Source: Oceanococcus sp041619315
GTDB taxonomy: Bacteria; Pseudomonadota; Gammaproteobacteria; Nevskiales; Oceanococcaceae
Direction of reading: 5' to 3'
DNA length: 7,660 nucleotides
Assembly (NCBI GenBank): GCA_041619315.1
Contig: JBFKEC010000161.1
Location: 1-7,660 of the forward strand
Of the stretch, positions 1-6,736 are shown piece after piece. The position numbers and the translations under genes were made by a program. Numbering within the stretch: position 1 is the stretch's first letter; each line of letters starts with the position of its first letter. The notes under the pieces were generated by a model. The model was not told where the DNA came from and did not search any database. It saw only the letters and a program-made list of their open reading frames with translations.

Positions 1-1
1 G

Positions 2-1240
2 CTGGTATCGGCGGGCGATACGGTCGAAGCGGAACAGGCCCTGCTCGTGCTGGAATCAGACAAGGCGACCATGGAAGTCCCCTGCCCGCAGGCAGGCACC
101 TTGACGCAGGTAACGGTCAAGGTTGGCGACAAGGTGGCCCAGGGTGACGTGATTGCGTCACTTGAGCCGGCCCAAAGCACAGAGCCAGAAACCAAACCGG
201 ACGAACCGAGCGCACAGCAGCCGGCCCAGCAGGAAACGTCGTCTGCACAAGCGCCAGCGCCGAAAAGCAAAGCTGACGAACGCGTATCAACGCGCGATGA
301 AAGCGAAAAGCCAGCCACCAAGGCCGCGCCGCCTGCTGAGCAGCGAAGCGGCAAGGACCTGCCCCATGCCAGCCCTTCGGTTCGCTTGTTTGCGCGCGAG
401 CTGGGGGTGGATCTGTATCAACTGCAAGGCAGTGGCCCGAAAGGTCGCATTCTGCGTGAGGATGTTCAGGCCTTTGTAAAGTCACGCATGGGCGCGTCTG
501 ATGCGACGGCTAGCGGGCTGCCGAGCATGCCGGATGTCGACTTCAGCAAATTTGGTGACATTGAGATCACCGAGCTGTCGCGTATTCGCAAGCTGTCGGC
601 CAGGAATTTGCACCGGAACTGGGTCGTGGTGCCGCATGTCACTCAGTTCGAAAGCGCGGATATCACGGACCTTGAAACCTTCCGCAAGGATGAATCCACA
701 CGTGGTGAGATCAAGCTGACACTCTTGCCGTTTGTCATCAAGGCGGTTTGCCAGGCGCTCAAGACCTATCCGGACTTCAACAGTTCACTCACTCCAGACG
801 GTGCTTCACTGATCCTCAAGAAGTACTGCCATGTCGGTTTTGCCGCCGATACGCCGCAGGGGCTGGTGGTGCCCGTGATTCGCGATGCAGATCGCAAGAG
901 TGTCAGCGATCTGGCGCTGGAAGCCGGTGAACTGGCCAAGGCGGCGCGTGACGGCAAGTTGAGCGCCACCCAGATGCAGGGCGGCTGCTTCTCCATATCC
1001 AGTCTGGGCGGCATCGGTGGCTCGCACTTCACCCCGATCGTCAATGCACCGGAGGTCGCAATACTTGGTGTGTCGCGAGCCAAGATGGAAGCCGTATGGG
1101 ATGGTCAGGCGTTTCAACCCCGCCTGATGTTGCCGCTGTCCCTGTCATACGATCACAGAGTGATTGACGGTGCGGCTGCCGCCCGATTCGCGGTCAAACT
1201 GTCTGAGCTGCTGAGCGACGTTCGACGCCTCTGCCTGTAA
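2..1240 (+). CDS. aceF: Dihydrolipoamide acetyltransferase, E2 of pyruvate dehydrogenase (5'-truncated by window edge)
   Basis: E2 core enzyme of the pyruvate dehydrogenase complex. It transfers the acetyl group from lipoyl-lysine to CoA in the cytoplasm. The frame is open from base 2, so the true start lies outside the window; 412 residues are visible. In order they are: the second half of a lipoyl domain, with the lipoylated Lys of the ESDKATMEVP motif at bases 62-64; an Ala/Pro/Glu/Lys-rich flexible linker; a peripheral subunit-binding domain at about bases 361-480 (SVRLFARELGVDL, then GPKGRILREDV); and the catalytic acyltransferase domain from about base 541 to the end. The active-site motif DHRVIDG is intact, with His at 1154-1156 and Asp at 1166-1168. 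The PHVTQFESADITDLE segment and the DVRRLCL ending fit pyruvate-type E2 better than oxoglutarate-type E2. How many further lipoyl domains lie upstream cannot be seen; aceE (E1) is expected there. The first codons are read as an open frame, not a start. Confidence 0.97.
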   Translation: MVSAGDTVEAEQALLVLESDKATMEVPCPQAGTLTQVTVKVGDKVAQGDVIASLEPAQSTEPETKPDEPSAQQPAQQETSSAQAPAPKSKADERVSTRDESEKPATKAAPPAEQRSGKDLPHASPSVRLFARELGVDLYQLQGSGPKGRILREDVQAFVKSRMGASDATASGLPSMPDVDFSKFGDIEITELSRIRKLSARNLHRNWVVVPHVTQFESADITDLETFRKDESTRGEIKLTLLPFVIKAVCQALKTYPDFNSSLTPDGASLILKKYCHVGFAADTPQGLVVPVIRDADRKSVSDLALEAGELAKAARDGKLSATQMQGGCFSISSLGGIGGSHFTPIVNAPEVAILGVSRAKMEAVWDGQAFQPRLMLPLSLSYDHRVIDGAAAARFAVKLSELLSDVRRLCL

Positions 1241-1340
1241 GCCAAATTACGCATGGACTTGGCTGGTGATTTGAGGCATCGTAAATTGCATTAATCAATA
1301 ACGAATTTGCAACTTGAGTGCGATAAATAAGGAGATCATG
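1241..1340 (+). other. Intergenic gap between aceF and the DUF1329 gene
   Basis: About 100 bp, more AT-rich than its flanks. A weak dyad sits right after the aceF stop: AGCCAA at 1240-1245 against TTGGCT at 1259-1264, a 6-bp stem with a 13-base loop. It has no T-tract, so I do not call it a terminator. A second loose dyad pairs 1281-1287 with 1304-1310. I see no -35/-10 pair with good spacing, so readthrough from aceF is the simplest way to express the next gene. A weak internal promoter cannot be excluded. Confidence 0.4.
1328..1334 (+). promoter_or_regulatory. Ribosome binding site deciding the start of the DUF1329 gene
   Basis: TAAGGAG is a strong Shine-Dalgarno sequence. Two tandem ATG codons follow, at 1338 and 1341, with spacings of 3 and 6 bases. 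The second is the better start and gives a compact signal peptide. The site lies inside the longer TTG-initiated reading at 1314, which argues against that upstream start. Confidence 0.8.
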
Positions 1341-2693
1341 ATGCGGATACTTGCAGGTGTGGCCGCCGGCCTCATGCTGTTCGGAGGCACGGTGCAAGCC
1401 AAAGTGTCCCCCGAGGAAGCAGCAAAACTTGGCATTACCGGTACCGAACTGACCCCGGTCGGTGCGATTCGAGCGGGTGACGGCAAACATGTGCCGGAAT
1501 GGACCCCATATACGCCACATGGCGACAAGCTGATTCGCGAAGCCACCTGGGTCGAAAACCGCTACAAGGACGAACAGCCCCTGTTCGTGGTGACCAAGGC
1601 CAATATGGCGGAGTATGCCGACATGCTGTCGGAAGGCCATAAACAGCTGCTGCAGCGCTACGACAGCTACAAAATGAAGGTCTACCCATCACACCGTGAT
1701 GCGGCCTGGCCCAAGGATATTTACGAAGCCACGATCAAAAATGCCACCACCGCGCATCTGGAAGGTGGTGACCCGGACAAGATTCGCGAAACCACACTGG
1801 GCTTCCCATTTCCGATCCCGACCACGGGTGCGCACCCATGGTGGAATCACCGCCTCAAATGGCGTGGCAATGACGCCGTGCGTTTCAACAATCAGGCGAT
1901 TGTCCAGGGTGACGGCAGCTTCCAGCTGACCAAGATCGTGGAAGAGGTGAAGTTCAAGTACGCCAACCTCAAGGAACCCGGTTCCATGAATGGCCCGGAC
2001 GATATTTTCCTGTGGTACCTGTCAGAGACCAAAGCCCCGCCGCGTATGGCCGGTCAATTGTTGCTCGCATGGGAACATGCGGATTACCGCAGCGCGTGGC
2101 TGTACAACCCTGGCCTGCGCCGGATTCGCCGGGCGCCGTCGGTGGGTTACGACAACCCTTATGAAGGCACGGACGGCCAGCAGTTCTATGACCAGGTCGA
2201 CATGGTCAACGGCAAGCTCGACCGCTTCTCCTGGAAGCTGCTTGGTCGCAAACCGATGATCACGCCGTACAACAGCGCCGGGATCAACTCCAAGGACCTG
2301 AAATACGAAGACATCCTGACCGGGCTGCATATCAATCAGGACGTTGCCCGATACGAGATTCATCGTATGTGGGTGGTTGAAGCCAACAACCGGCCGGAAG
2401 TGCGCCACACCTTCAAGAAGCGCATGATTTACTTCGATGAAGACACCTGGACTGCAACGATGATCGACAACTACGACCATCGTGATCAGTTCTACAAGTT
2501 CCAGGAAGGCCATCTGGTGTGTCTGCCAACCATCCTGAGCTGCAGCACGGTGCCGGAAATCATCTACGACCTGCAATCGCGCGTGTACTTCGCCACCGCA
2601 ATGATCAACGAAGACAAGCCCAACGATTTCACGGTGTCATTCGAAGAGAAGCACTACGACCCCAACAAGGTGGCCCGTCGCGCCACACGTTAA
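1341..2693 (+). CDS. DUF1329 family secreted (periplasmic/outer-membrane-associated) protein
   Basis: This is a 450-residue protein recognised as DUF1329, a family of unknown biochemical function thought to have a LolA/LolB-like fold. Residues 1-20 are a Sec signal peptide: MR, a hydrophobic stretch, then TVQA before the mature K21. Family-typical segments follow, including a proline/glycine-rich stretch (LGFPFPIPTTGAHPWWNH) and WLYNPGLRRIRRAPSVGYDNP, where a Trp-Leu-Tyr strand leads into an Arg-rich loop. Near the C-terminus are RYEIHRMWVVEA, YFDEDTWTATMIDNYD and EIIYDLQSRVYFA. Length is normal for the family. The mature protein has only two cysteines, C394 and C401, which are seven residues apart and could form a periplasmic disulfide. 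There is no lipobox Cys after the signal peptide, so it is not a lipoprotein. It sits between aceF and lpdA, 19 bp before lpdA and in the same direction, so it is probably part of the PDH transcript. Many DUF1329 genes elsewhere accompany DUF1302 or RND-transporter genes, and none is visible here. Function unknown. Confidence 0.92.
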   Translation: MRILAGVAAGLMLFGGTVQAKVSPEEAAKLGITGTELTPVGAIRAGDGKHVPEWTPYTPHGDKLIREATWVENRYKDEQPLFVVTKANMAEYADMLSEGHKQLLQRYDSYKMKVYPSHRDAAWPKDIYEATIKNATTAHLEGGDPDKIRETTLGFPFPIPTTGAHPWWNHRLKWRGNDAVRFNNQAIVQGDGSFQLTKIVEEVKFKYANLKEPGSMNGPDDIFLWYLSETKAPPRMAGQLLLAWEHADYRSAWLYNPGLRRIRRAPSVGYDNPYEGTDGQQFYDQVDMVNGKLDRFSWKLLGRKPMITPYNSAGINSKDLKYEDILTGLHINQDVARYEIHRMWVVEANNRPEVRHTFKKRMIYFDEDTWTATMIDNYDHRDQFYKFQEGHLVCLPTILSCSTVPEIIYDLQSRVYFATAMINEDKPNDFTVSFEEKHYDPNKVARRATR

Positions 2694-2695
2694 CT

Positions 2696-2702
2696 GAGGT
2701 GA
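2696..2702 (+). promoter_or_regulatory. Ribosome binding site of lpdA
   Basis: GAGGTGA lies immediately after the DUF1329 stop codon (TAA, 2691-2693), ten bases before the lpdA ATG at 2713. The spacing is slightly long but the match is good. The tight packing supports co-transcription of the two genes. Confidence 0.65.
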
Positions 2703-2712
2703 AAAATCCGGC

Positions 2713-4443
2713 ATGAGTCAGGACATACGCGTTCCCGATATTGGTGATTTTGATAGCGTTGAAATCATTGAAGTACTGGTTGCCGCTGGTGATCAGGTGG
2801 ACGCGGAAACAGCGCTGCTCGTGCTGGAATCTGACAAGGCCACGATGGAGGTGCCGTCACCCTATGGCGGCACCTTGAGTGAAGTGCTGGTCGCCGTCGG
2901 CGACAAGGTCGGACAAGGTGATCTGATCGCACGCATTGAGCGTGCCGCTGATGACAAACCCGCAGCGAGTGATGCGCAATCGCCAACGCAGCCCTCGCCT
3001 GAACCCGCGATGCAACAATCCGCTGAAAGCGACTGTGATGTGGTCGTGCTGGGAGCTGGGCCTGGTGGTTACAGCGCTGCATTTCGTGCGGCCGACCTGG
3101 GTTTGCGGGTGATTCTGGTTGAACGCTACCCGGTATTGGGTGGGGTGTGCCTGAACGTAGGTTGTATCCCATCCAAGGCCTTGCTGCATACGGCACATGT
3201 CATCGATCAGGCCAAAAGCCTGGCCAAGCACGGTGTTCAGTTTGGCGAACCCGAGCTTGATATCGACAAGTTGCGTGGGTTCAAGCAATCGGTGGTCGAC
3301 AAGCTGACCGGTGGTCTGCAAGGGCTGGCCAAGCAGCGCAAGGTTGAAGTGGTGCATGGTGACGCCGCGTTCAGCTCGCCCCATAGTCTGAGTGTGCAGA
3401 CCCAGGATGGCCAGCGCGAAATCCGCTTCGCCCATGCCATCGTTGCCGCCGGCTCACGCAGCGTGGTGTTGCCGAATCTTCCTGCTGATGACGACCGCCT
3501 GATCGATTCGACCGGTGCCCTTGAACTCAAGGACGTTCCACAGCGCATGCTGGTTATTGGCGGCGGCATCATTGGCCTGGAAATGGCCAATGTCTATGCG
3601 GTACTGGGCAGTGCTGTGGATGTGGTCGAGCTCAGTGACACGCTGGTTCCGGGGGCTGATCGTGATCTGATCAAACCGCTGCACAAGCACATGAAAACCA
3701 TCCTGAGCAACATCTGGCTCAAGACCAAGGTCAGTCAGGTTGAAAGTGCAGATGACGGCCTCAAAGTGAGTTTTGAAGGCGATCAGGCGCCCCAGCCGCA
3801 AAGCTATGATCGAGTGCTGCTGGCCGTCGGGCGCCGACCCAATGGCGATCTCATCAATGCAGAAAAGGCTGGTCTTGGCGTCGATGAGCGCGGGTTTATC
3901 AGCGTGGATCGGCAAATGCGCACCAACGTGCCGCATATCTTTGCTATTGGCGACATCGTTGGCCAGCCGATGTTGGCCCACAAGGCGAGCCATCAAGGAA
4001 AAGTCGCGGCCGAAGTTATTGCCGGGCACAAAACAGCGTTTGATGCCCATTGCATACCTTCAGTGGTTTACACCGATCCCGAGGTGGCATGGGTCGGGCT
4101 GACTGAACAGCAGGCCAAGGATCAGGGTATCGCCTACGACAAAGGCCAGTTCCCATGGGCCGCCAATGGTCGGTCACTGGGCATGGATTATCAGGATGGC
4201 GTGACCAAACTGTTGTTCGACCAGCAGAGCGGTCGCCTGCTAGGCGGCGGCGCGGTCGGCCCGAATGCGGGTGAACTGGTGGCGGAAATGGGTCTGGGTA
4301 TTGAGTTCGGTGCGGATGCCCACGATATCGGGCTGACCATACACGCCCACCCCACATTGTCGGAATCCGTTGGTATGGCGGCCGAAGCGGCAGCGGGCAC
4401 GCTTACCGACCTGTATATCCCGAAAAAGAACAACAAGTCTTAG
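2713..4443 (+). CDS. lpdA: Dihydrolipoamide dehydrogenase (E3) with N-terminal lipoyl domain
   Basis: E3 flavoprotein that reoxidises dihydrolipoyl groups of the 2-oxo acid dehydrogenase complex and passes electrons to NAD+. The product has 576 residues, about 100 more than a standard E3. The excess is a lipoyl domain at residues 1-76 (lipoyl Lys42 in ESDKATMEVP) plus an Ala/Pro/Gln linker at about 77-106. The E3 core follows. It has the FAD-binding GAGPGG at 114-119, the redox disulfide in CLNVGC (C146 and C151), the NAD-binding GGGIIG at 283-288, a GRRPN segment, and a second FAD motif ending in IGD (D414). The C-terminal interface domain carries the catalytic dyad in HPTLSE (H546, E551). 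All key residues are present. E3 with a fused lipoyl domain is known from some beta- and gammaproteobacterial PDH loci, for example Neisseria P64k. The position after aceF marks it as the PDH-dedicated E3. The ATG is supported by the preceding ribosome binding site. Confidence 0.98.
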   Translation: MSQDIRVPDIGDFDSVEIIEVLVAAGDQVDAETALLVLESDKATMEVPSPYGGTLSEVLVAVGDKVGQGDLIARIERAADDKPAASDAQSPTQPSPEPAMQQSAESDCDVVVLGAGPGGYSAAFRAADLGLRVILVERYPVLGGVCLNVGCIPSKALLHTAHVIDQAKSLAKHGVQFGEPELDIDKLRGFKQSVVDKLTGGLQGLAKQRKVEVVHGDAAFSSPHSLSVQTQDGQREIRFAHAIVAAGSRSVVLPNLPADDDRLIDSTGALELKDVPQRMLVIGGGIIGLEMANVYAVLGSAVDVVELSDTLVPGADRDLIKPLHKHMKTILSNIWLKTKVSQVESADDGLKVSFEGDQAPQPQSYDRVLLAVGRRPNGDLINAEKAGLGVDERGFISVDRQMRTNVPHIFAIGDIVGQPMLAHKASHQGKVAAEVIAGHKTAFDAHCIPSVVYTDPEVAWVGLTEQQAKDQGIAYDKGQFPWAANGRSLGMDYQDGVTKLLFDQQSGRLLGGGAVGPNAGELVAEMGLGIEFGADAHDIGLTIHAHPTLSESVGMAAEAAAGTLTDLYIPKKNNKS

Positions 4444-4463
4444 TCTTGACGTGTGGTGACGCT

Positions 4464-4481
4464 CGGCTGTGTGCGCAGCCG
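4464..4481. terminator. Possible hairpin between the converging lpdA and L,D-transpeptidase genes
   Basis: CGGCTG at 4464-4469 pairs perfectly with CAGCCG at 4476-4481 across a six-base loop, within the 48-bp gap between two converging stop codons. The position suits a shared terminator. There is no T-tract on either strand, so it is not a classical intrinsic terminator. An alternative short stem, GCCG with CGGC, overlaps it at about 4478-4491. Confidence 0.35.
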
Positions 4482-4491
4482 GATAATCGGC

Positions 4492-5577
4492 CTACAACGA
4501 TACTTCGCGAATGATGCGCCACTGCCCATCGCTACTCTGGCGCCAGTACTGTTGTTTGCGATCGGTTGACGCGTAGTTGTCACTGCGATATTCCTGAACA
4601 AACTCCACCAACCGCAGCTTGTCGCCGTCGGGATAGTTGAAGATGTTCAGCGCGTCCAGTTCAACCTCGATGAAGCTCTTGCTGGCGTTGACGCGGCGCT
4701 TGTGATCGGCGAACGCTTCACGATCCATGTCGGGGGTGGCGAATTCATCAGCGTAGTAGCCCAGATAGCGTTCGGTATCGCGCGCGCTCCACGCGCTGCG
4801 CCAGGCTTCAACCTGCGCCTTGAAGTCTTCCCGTTCGGCGTGCAGTTCGGCTGGGGTCAGCCAGCTGACCTGATCACTGAAAATGACGCGGGTGTTGCCC
4901 GGTGTGACAAACGGCTTGAGGCTGTCGAAATCGGCGTTGCCGACCGCGACACAGCCTTCACTGGATAACGGCGGACGCGAATAATGTGAGCGCGGAACCC
5001 CATGCACCCAAATACCGTATCCAGTGCGCTGATGGGCGCGATCCCAGTTGTTCGGGTAATCGATCGGAAACGCCCCGGCACCATACAATTCGGGCAGGGC
5101 ATTGTCGTCAATATAGCGGGTGACCGTATACACCCCGACGGGGGTGCGGTTGTCATCTTCGATCTGCTTGTGTGTGCCGGCTTTGCCAATTGACGCGTAC
5201 ATGTGTCGCAATACACGCAGTTCGCCCGCATTCTCGAGCAGGTACACCCGCCGGTTCTGCAGATCGGCGAGGATCACATGGGCAACAGAATCATCCAGTT
5301 CAAGCACCGCATTGGGCTTGAGGCCATCATGCTGCAAGCTGCTCGGTGCGGAACTCCAGTGCAGACCGGATTGTTCGGCAAACCAGGGCTCTCGATCACC
5401 TGGATTACGCGTACGCAGAACCTGATCGAAACGAAAGTCGGGCGGGCTCTGGACCAGCTGGGCGGGATCAGCCAATGGCCCGTGGGCCCATGCGCTGCCA
5501 CTCGCTCCAATCAGGGTGATCAGAGCGAACCAAGGCTTCAGAATATTGTGCTTAACCGACAACACTTTCTTTGACAA
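4492..5577 (-). CDS. Secreted YkuD-type L,D-transpeptidase with C-terminal NTF2-like domain
   Basis: This is a 361-residue periplasmic peptidoglycan-active enzyme. Residues 1-31 are a signal peptide: Lys-rich start, hydrophobic core, cleavage after SAWA. The YkuD domain spans about 98-235. Its catalytic signature is complete: WVHG with His192, then SEGC with Ser206 and nucleophile Cys209. In this family the Cys attacks a peptidoglycan stem peptide to form or cleave 3-3 or protein crosslinks; which activity applies here cannot be read from sequence. Residues 256-361 form an NTF2/SnoaL-like domain (EAWRSAWSARD, VEFVQ at 324-328, DGQWRIIRE) that aligns with the tail of the TPR protein encoded just upstream. 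The architecture is reminiscent of YafK/DpaA-like proteins. There is no plausible ATG. TTG at 5577 is used here because it retains the whole signal peptide; GTG at 5565 is an alternative. Either start overlaps the upstream stop, which suggests translational coupling. Confidence 0.92.
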   Translation of the reverse strand: MSKKVLSVKHNILKPWFALITLIGASGSAWAHGPLADPAQLVQSPPDFRFDQVLRTRNPGDREPWFAEQSGLHWSSAPSSLQHDGLKPNAVLELDDSVAHVILADLQNRRVYLLENAGELRVLRHMYASIGKAGTHKQIEDDNRTPVGVYTVTRYIDDNALPELYGAGAFPIDYPNNWDRAHQRTGYGIWVHGVPRSHYSRPPLSSEGCVAVGNADFDSLKPFVTPGNTRVIFSDQVSWLTPAELHAEREDFKAQVEAWRSAWSARDTERYLGYYADEFATPDMDREAFADHKRRVNASKSFIEVELDALNIFNYPDGDKLRLVEFVQEYRSDNYASTDRKQQYWRQSSDGQWRIIREVSL

Positions 5578-6622
5578 TCAACCACTGTCCACCAACTTTT
5601 TCCATTTCCAGGCGTTTACGTACCTGGTCGGAATAGGTGTTGGACTCATAAATCTGCACGAACTCGACCCATGCCCGGTTGCCACCGGTTTGGCCGACGC
5701 GCGGGCTTAAAGCCTGAATCGCAATTGAACGTGGGCGTACGACACGGGTGCGGCGCTGGGATTCCCACACGCTGCGTGCAACGCCGGTGGCCGGTGCAAA
5801 GTTGGGGCTGTAATTGGCCAGATAGGCATCAACATCCTGGGCCGACCAGGTTGCACGCCAGGATTCCAGTCGGGCCAGAACGGCATTTTCATCCGCGGCG
5901 CTGAGCTTGCTGGCCGCGGCTACACTGGCACTGCCGGGCAGTATCGGCGTGGTGCTGAAGGTTTCCGGGACATCGTTGATATCCGCAACCGGCTGGTTCA
6001 CCACCGGAGCACGGGTCTGGCTGGCCACAGTCGGCGCTTGTGTCGGGCGTGGACGCACTGGCGGTGCGGTCGCCTTGGGCGCACTGGCGGCAGGCCGTTT
6101 GGTTGCGACCTGAACGGGCGGGGTGACCTTCTGCATGCCGGTGATCTGCGCCACCAGCGTTTGCTTGGCTTCGATGTCCGTGTTGTTCTTATCGAGAACG
6201 ATGGCGCGGTTGTAAGCGGCATTAGCCAGCGCGGCGTAGATATCGCCAAGATTTTCATGCGCGGTGGCATAGCTGGGATGAGCCACCAGTGCCGCTTCGA
6301 GTGCGTCGCGCGCTTCTTCATAACGTCCGGCCCGCGCGTACAGCACGGCCAGATTGTTGTACGGCTCAGGCAACTCGGGGAAATCGCGCACAAGATCAGA
6401 AAACACCGCGATGGCGGCGTCATCGCGCGACAGCATGGTCAGCGTCAGCCCTTTGCTGAAACGTGCTTCGGCATCGCCTGGATTGCGATCCAGATGCTTG
6501 TTCAGGTCGTTTAGGGCCTGTTCGTAGTTGCCAACGTTAATCGCTTTCTGGGCATCTTCCAGGCTGTCGGCAAAGACCACCGAGGAGAAGACCAGCAGAC
6601 TGAGGCTCAGGATTCGTTTCAC
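5552..6622 (-). CDS. Secreted TPR protein with C-terminal NTF2-like domain
   Basis: The protein has 356 residues from the GTG at 6622. That start puts a short signal peptide at 1-18 (VKR, hydrophobic SLSLLVF, then VVFA before D19). An open frame runs on to 6730, but it would place 36 unlikely residues before the signal peptide. Residues 19 to about 150 are three to four TPR units. The clearest is PEPYNNLAVLYARAGRYEEA, with canonical small residues and the P at the helix end; the last unit looks shortened. A Pro/Ala/Thr-rich linker covers about 165-240. Residues 246-356 are an NTF2-like domain with LESWRATWSAQD, VEFVQ at 319-323 and GGQWLIVKE. The TPR part probably binds protein partners in the periplasm. 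The gene overlaps the downstream L,D-transpeptidase gene by about 26 bp, and that protein has a matching tail, so a shared envelope role is inferred. No specific function is assigned. Confidence 0.9.
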   Translation of the reverse strand: MKRILSLSLLVFSSVVFADSLEDAQKAINVGNYEQALNDLNKHLDRNPGDAEARFSKGLTLTMLSRDDAAIAVFSDLVRDFPELPEPYNNLAVLYARAGRYEEARDALEAALVAHPSYATAHENLGDIYAALANAAYNRAIVLDKNNTDIEAKQTLVAQITGMQKVTPPVQVATKRPAASAPKATAPPVRPRPTQAPTVASQTRAPVVNQPVADINDVPETFSTTPILPGSASVAAASKLSAADENAVLARLESWRATWSAQDVDAYLANYSPNFAPATGVARSVWESQRRTRVVRPRSIAIQALSPRVGQTGGNRAWVEFVQIYESNTYSDQVRKRLEMEKVGGQWLIVKESVVG

Positions 6623-6666
6623 AGCTTGATGTCCGCGTCTGGGGAATGGGGGTAAGACCAATGAAA

Positions 6667-6672
6667 AGCATA
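6667..6672 (-). promoter_or_regulatory. Possible -10 element upstream of the TPR gene
   Basis: Read on the minus strand, TATGCT lies about 45 bases before the GTG start at 6622. No convincing -35 is found at the right spacing (the hexamer there is TCATAA). This is a weak candidate in the 114-bp gap after djlA. It would let the TPR/L,D-transpeptidase pair be transcribed independently of djlA. Confidence 0.25.
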
Positions 6673-6680
6673 ACAGTTTG

Positions 6681-6716
6681 CCCGCATTTTTATGATCACG
6701 GCAGCGTGATAGCGGG
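6681..6716. repeat. Nested inverted repeat between djlA and the TPR gene
   Basis: A perfect 6-bp dyad, ATCACG at 6695-6700 and CGTGAT at 6705-6710 with a GCAG centre, is enclosed by a second pair: CCCGC at 6681-6685 and GCGGG at 6712-6716. An AT-rich stretch (TTTTTAT) lies inside one arm. It begins about 20 bases after the djlA stop. Neither strand has a T-tract after the stem, so it is not a standard terminator. It could be an operator or an RNA structure. Confidence 0.4.
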
Positions 6717-6736
6717 ACGATCAACGGCACGATGGC

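Noticed and set aside
1240..1264. Terminator directly after aceF
   Set aside because: The 6-bp stem has a 13-base loop, modest GC and no T-tract, so termination between aceF and the next gene is not supported.
1314..1340. Upstream TTG start for the DUF1329 gene
   Set aside because: The extension would translate through the strong Shine-Dalgarno sequence and adds residues in front of a compact signal peptide. The ATG at 1341 fits both better.
2022..2576. Long minus-strand open frame (184 codons) opposite the DUF1329 gene
   Set aside because: It lies wholly inside a well-supported gene, has no recognisable domain and no ribosome binding site, and is what GC-rich coding sequence produces on the opposite strand.
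2857..4050. Two long minus-strand open frames (192 and 198 codons) opposite lpdA
   Set aside because: lpdA has all its catalytic and cofactor motifs in the plus frame. The antisense translations show no domain and are His/Gln-rich shadow-like sequence.
6623..6730. 36-codon N-terminal extension of the TPR protein
   Set aside because: It places a Cys- and Arg-containing stretch before an otherwise ideal signal peptide and covers the probable promoter region.
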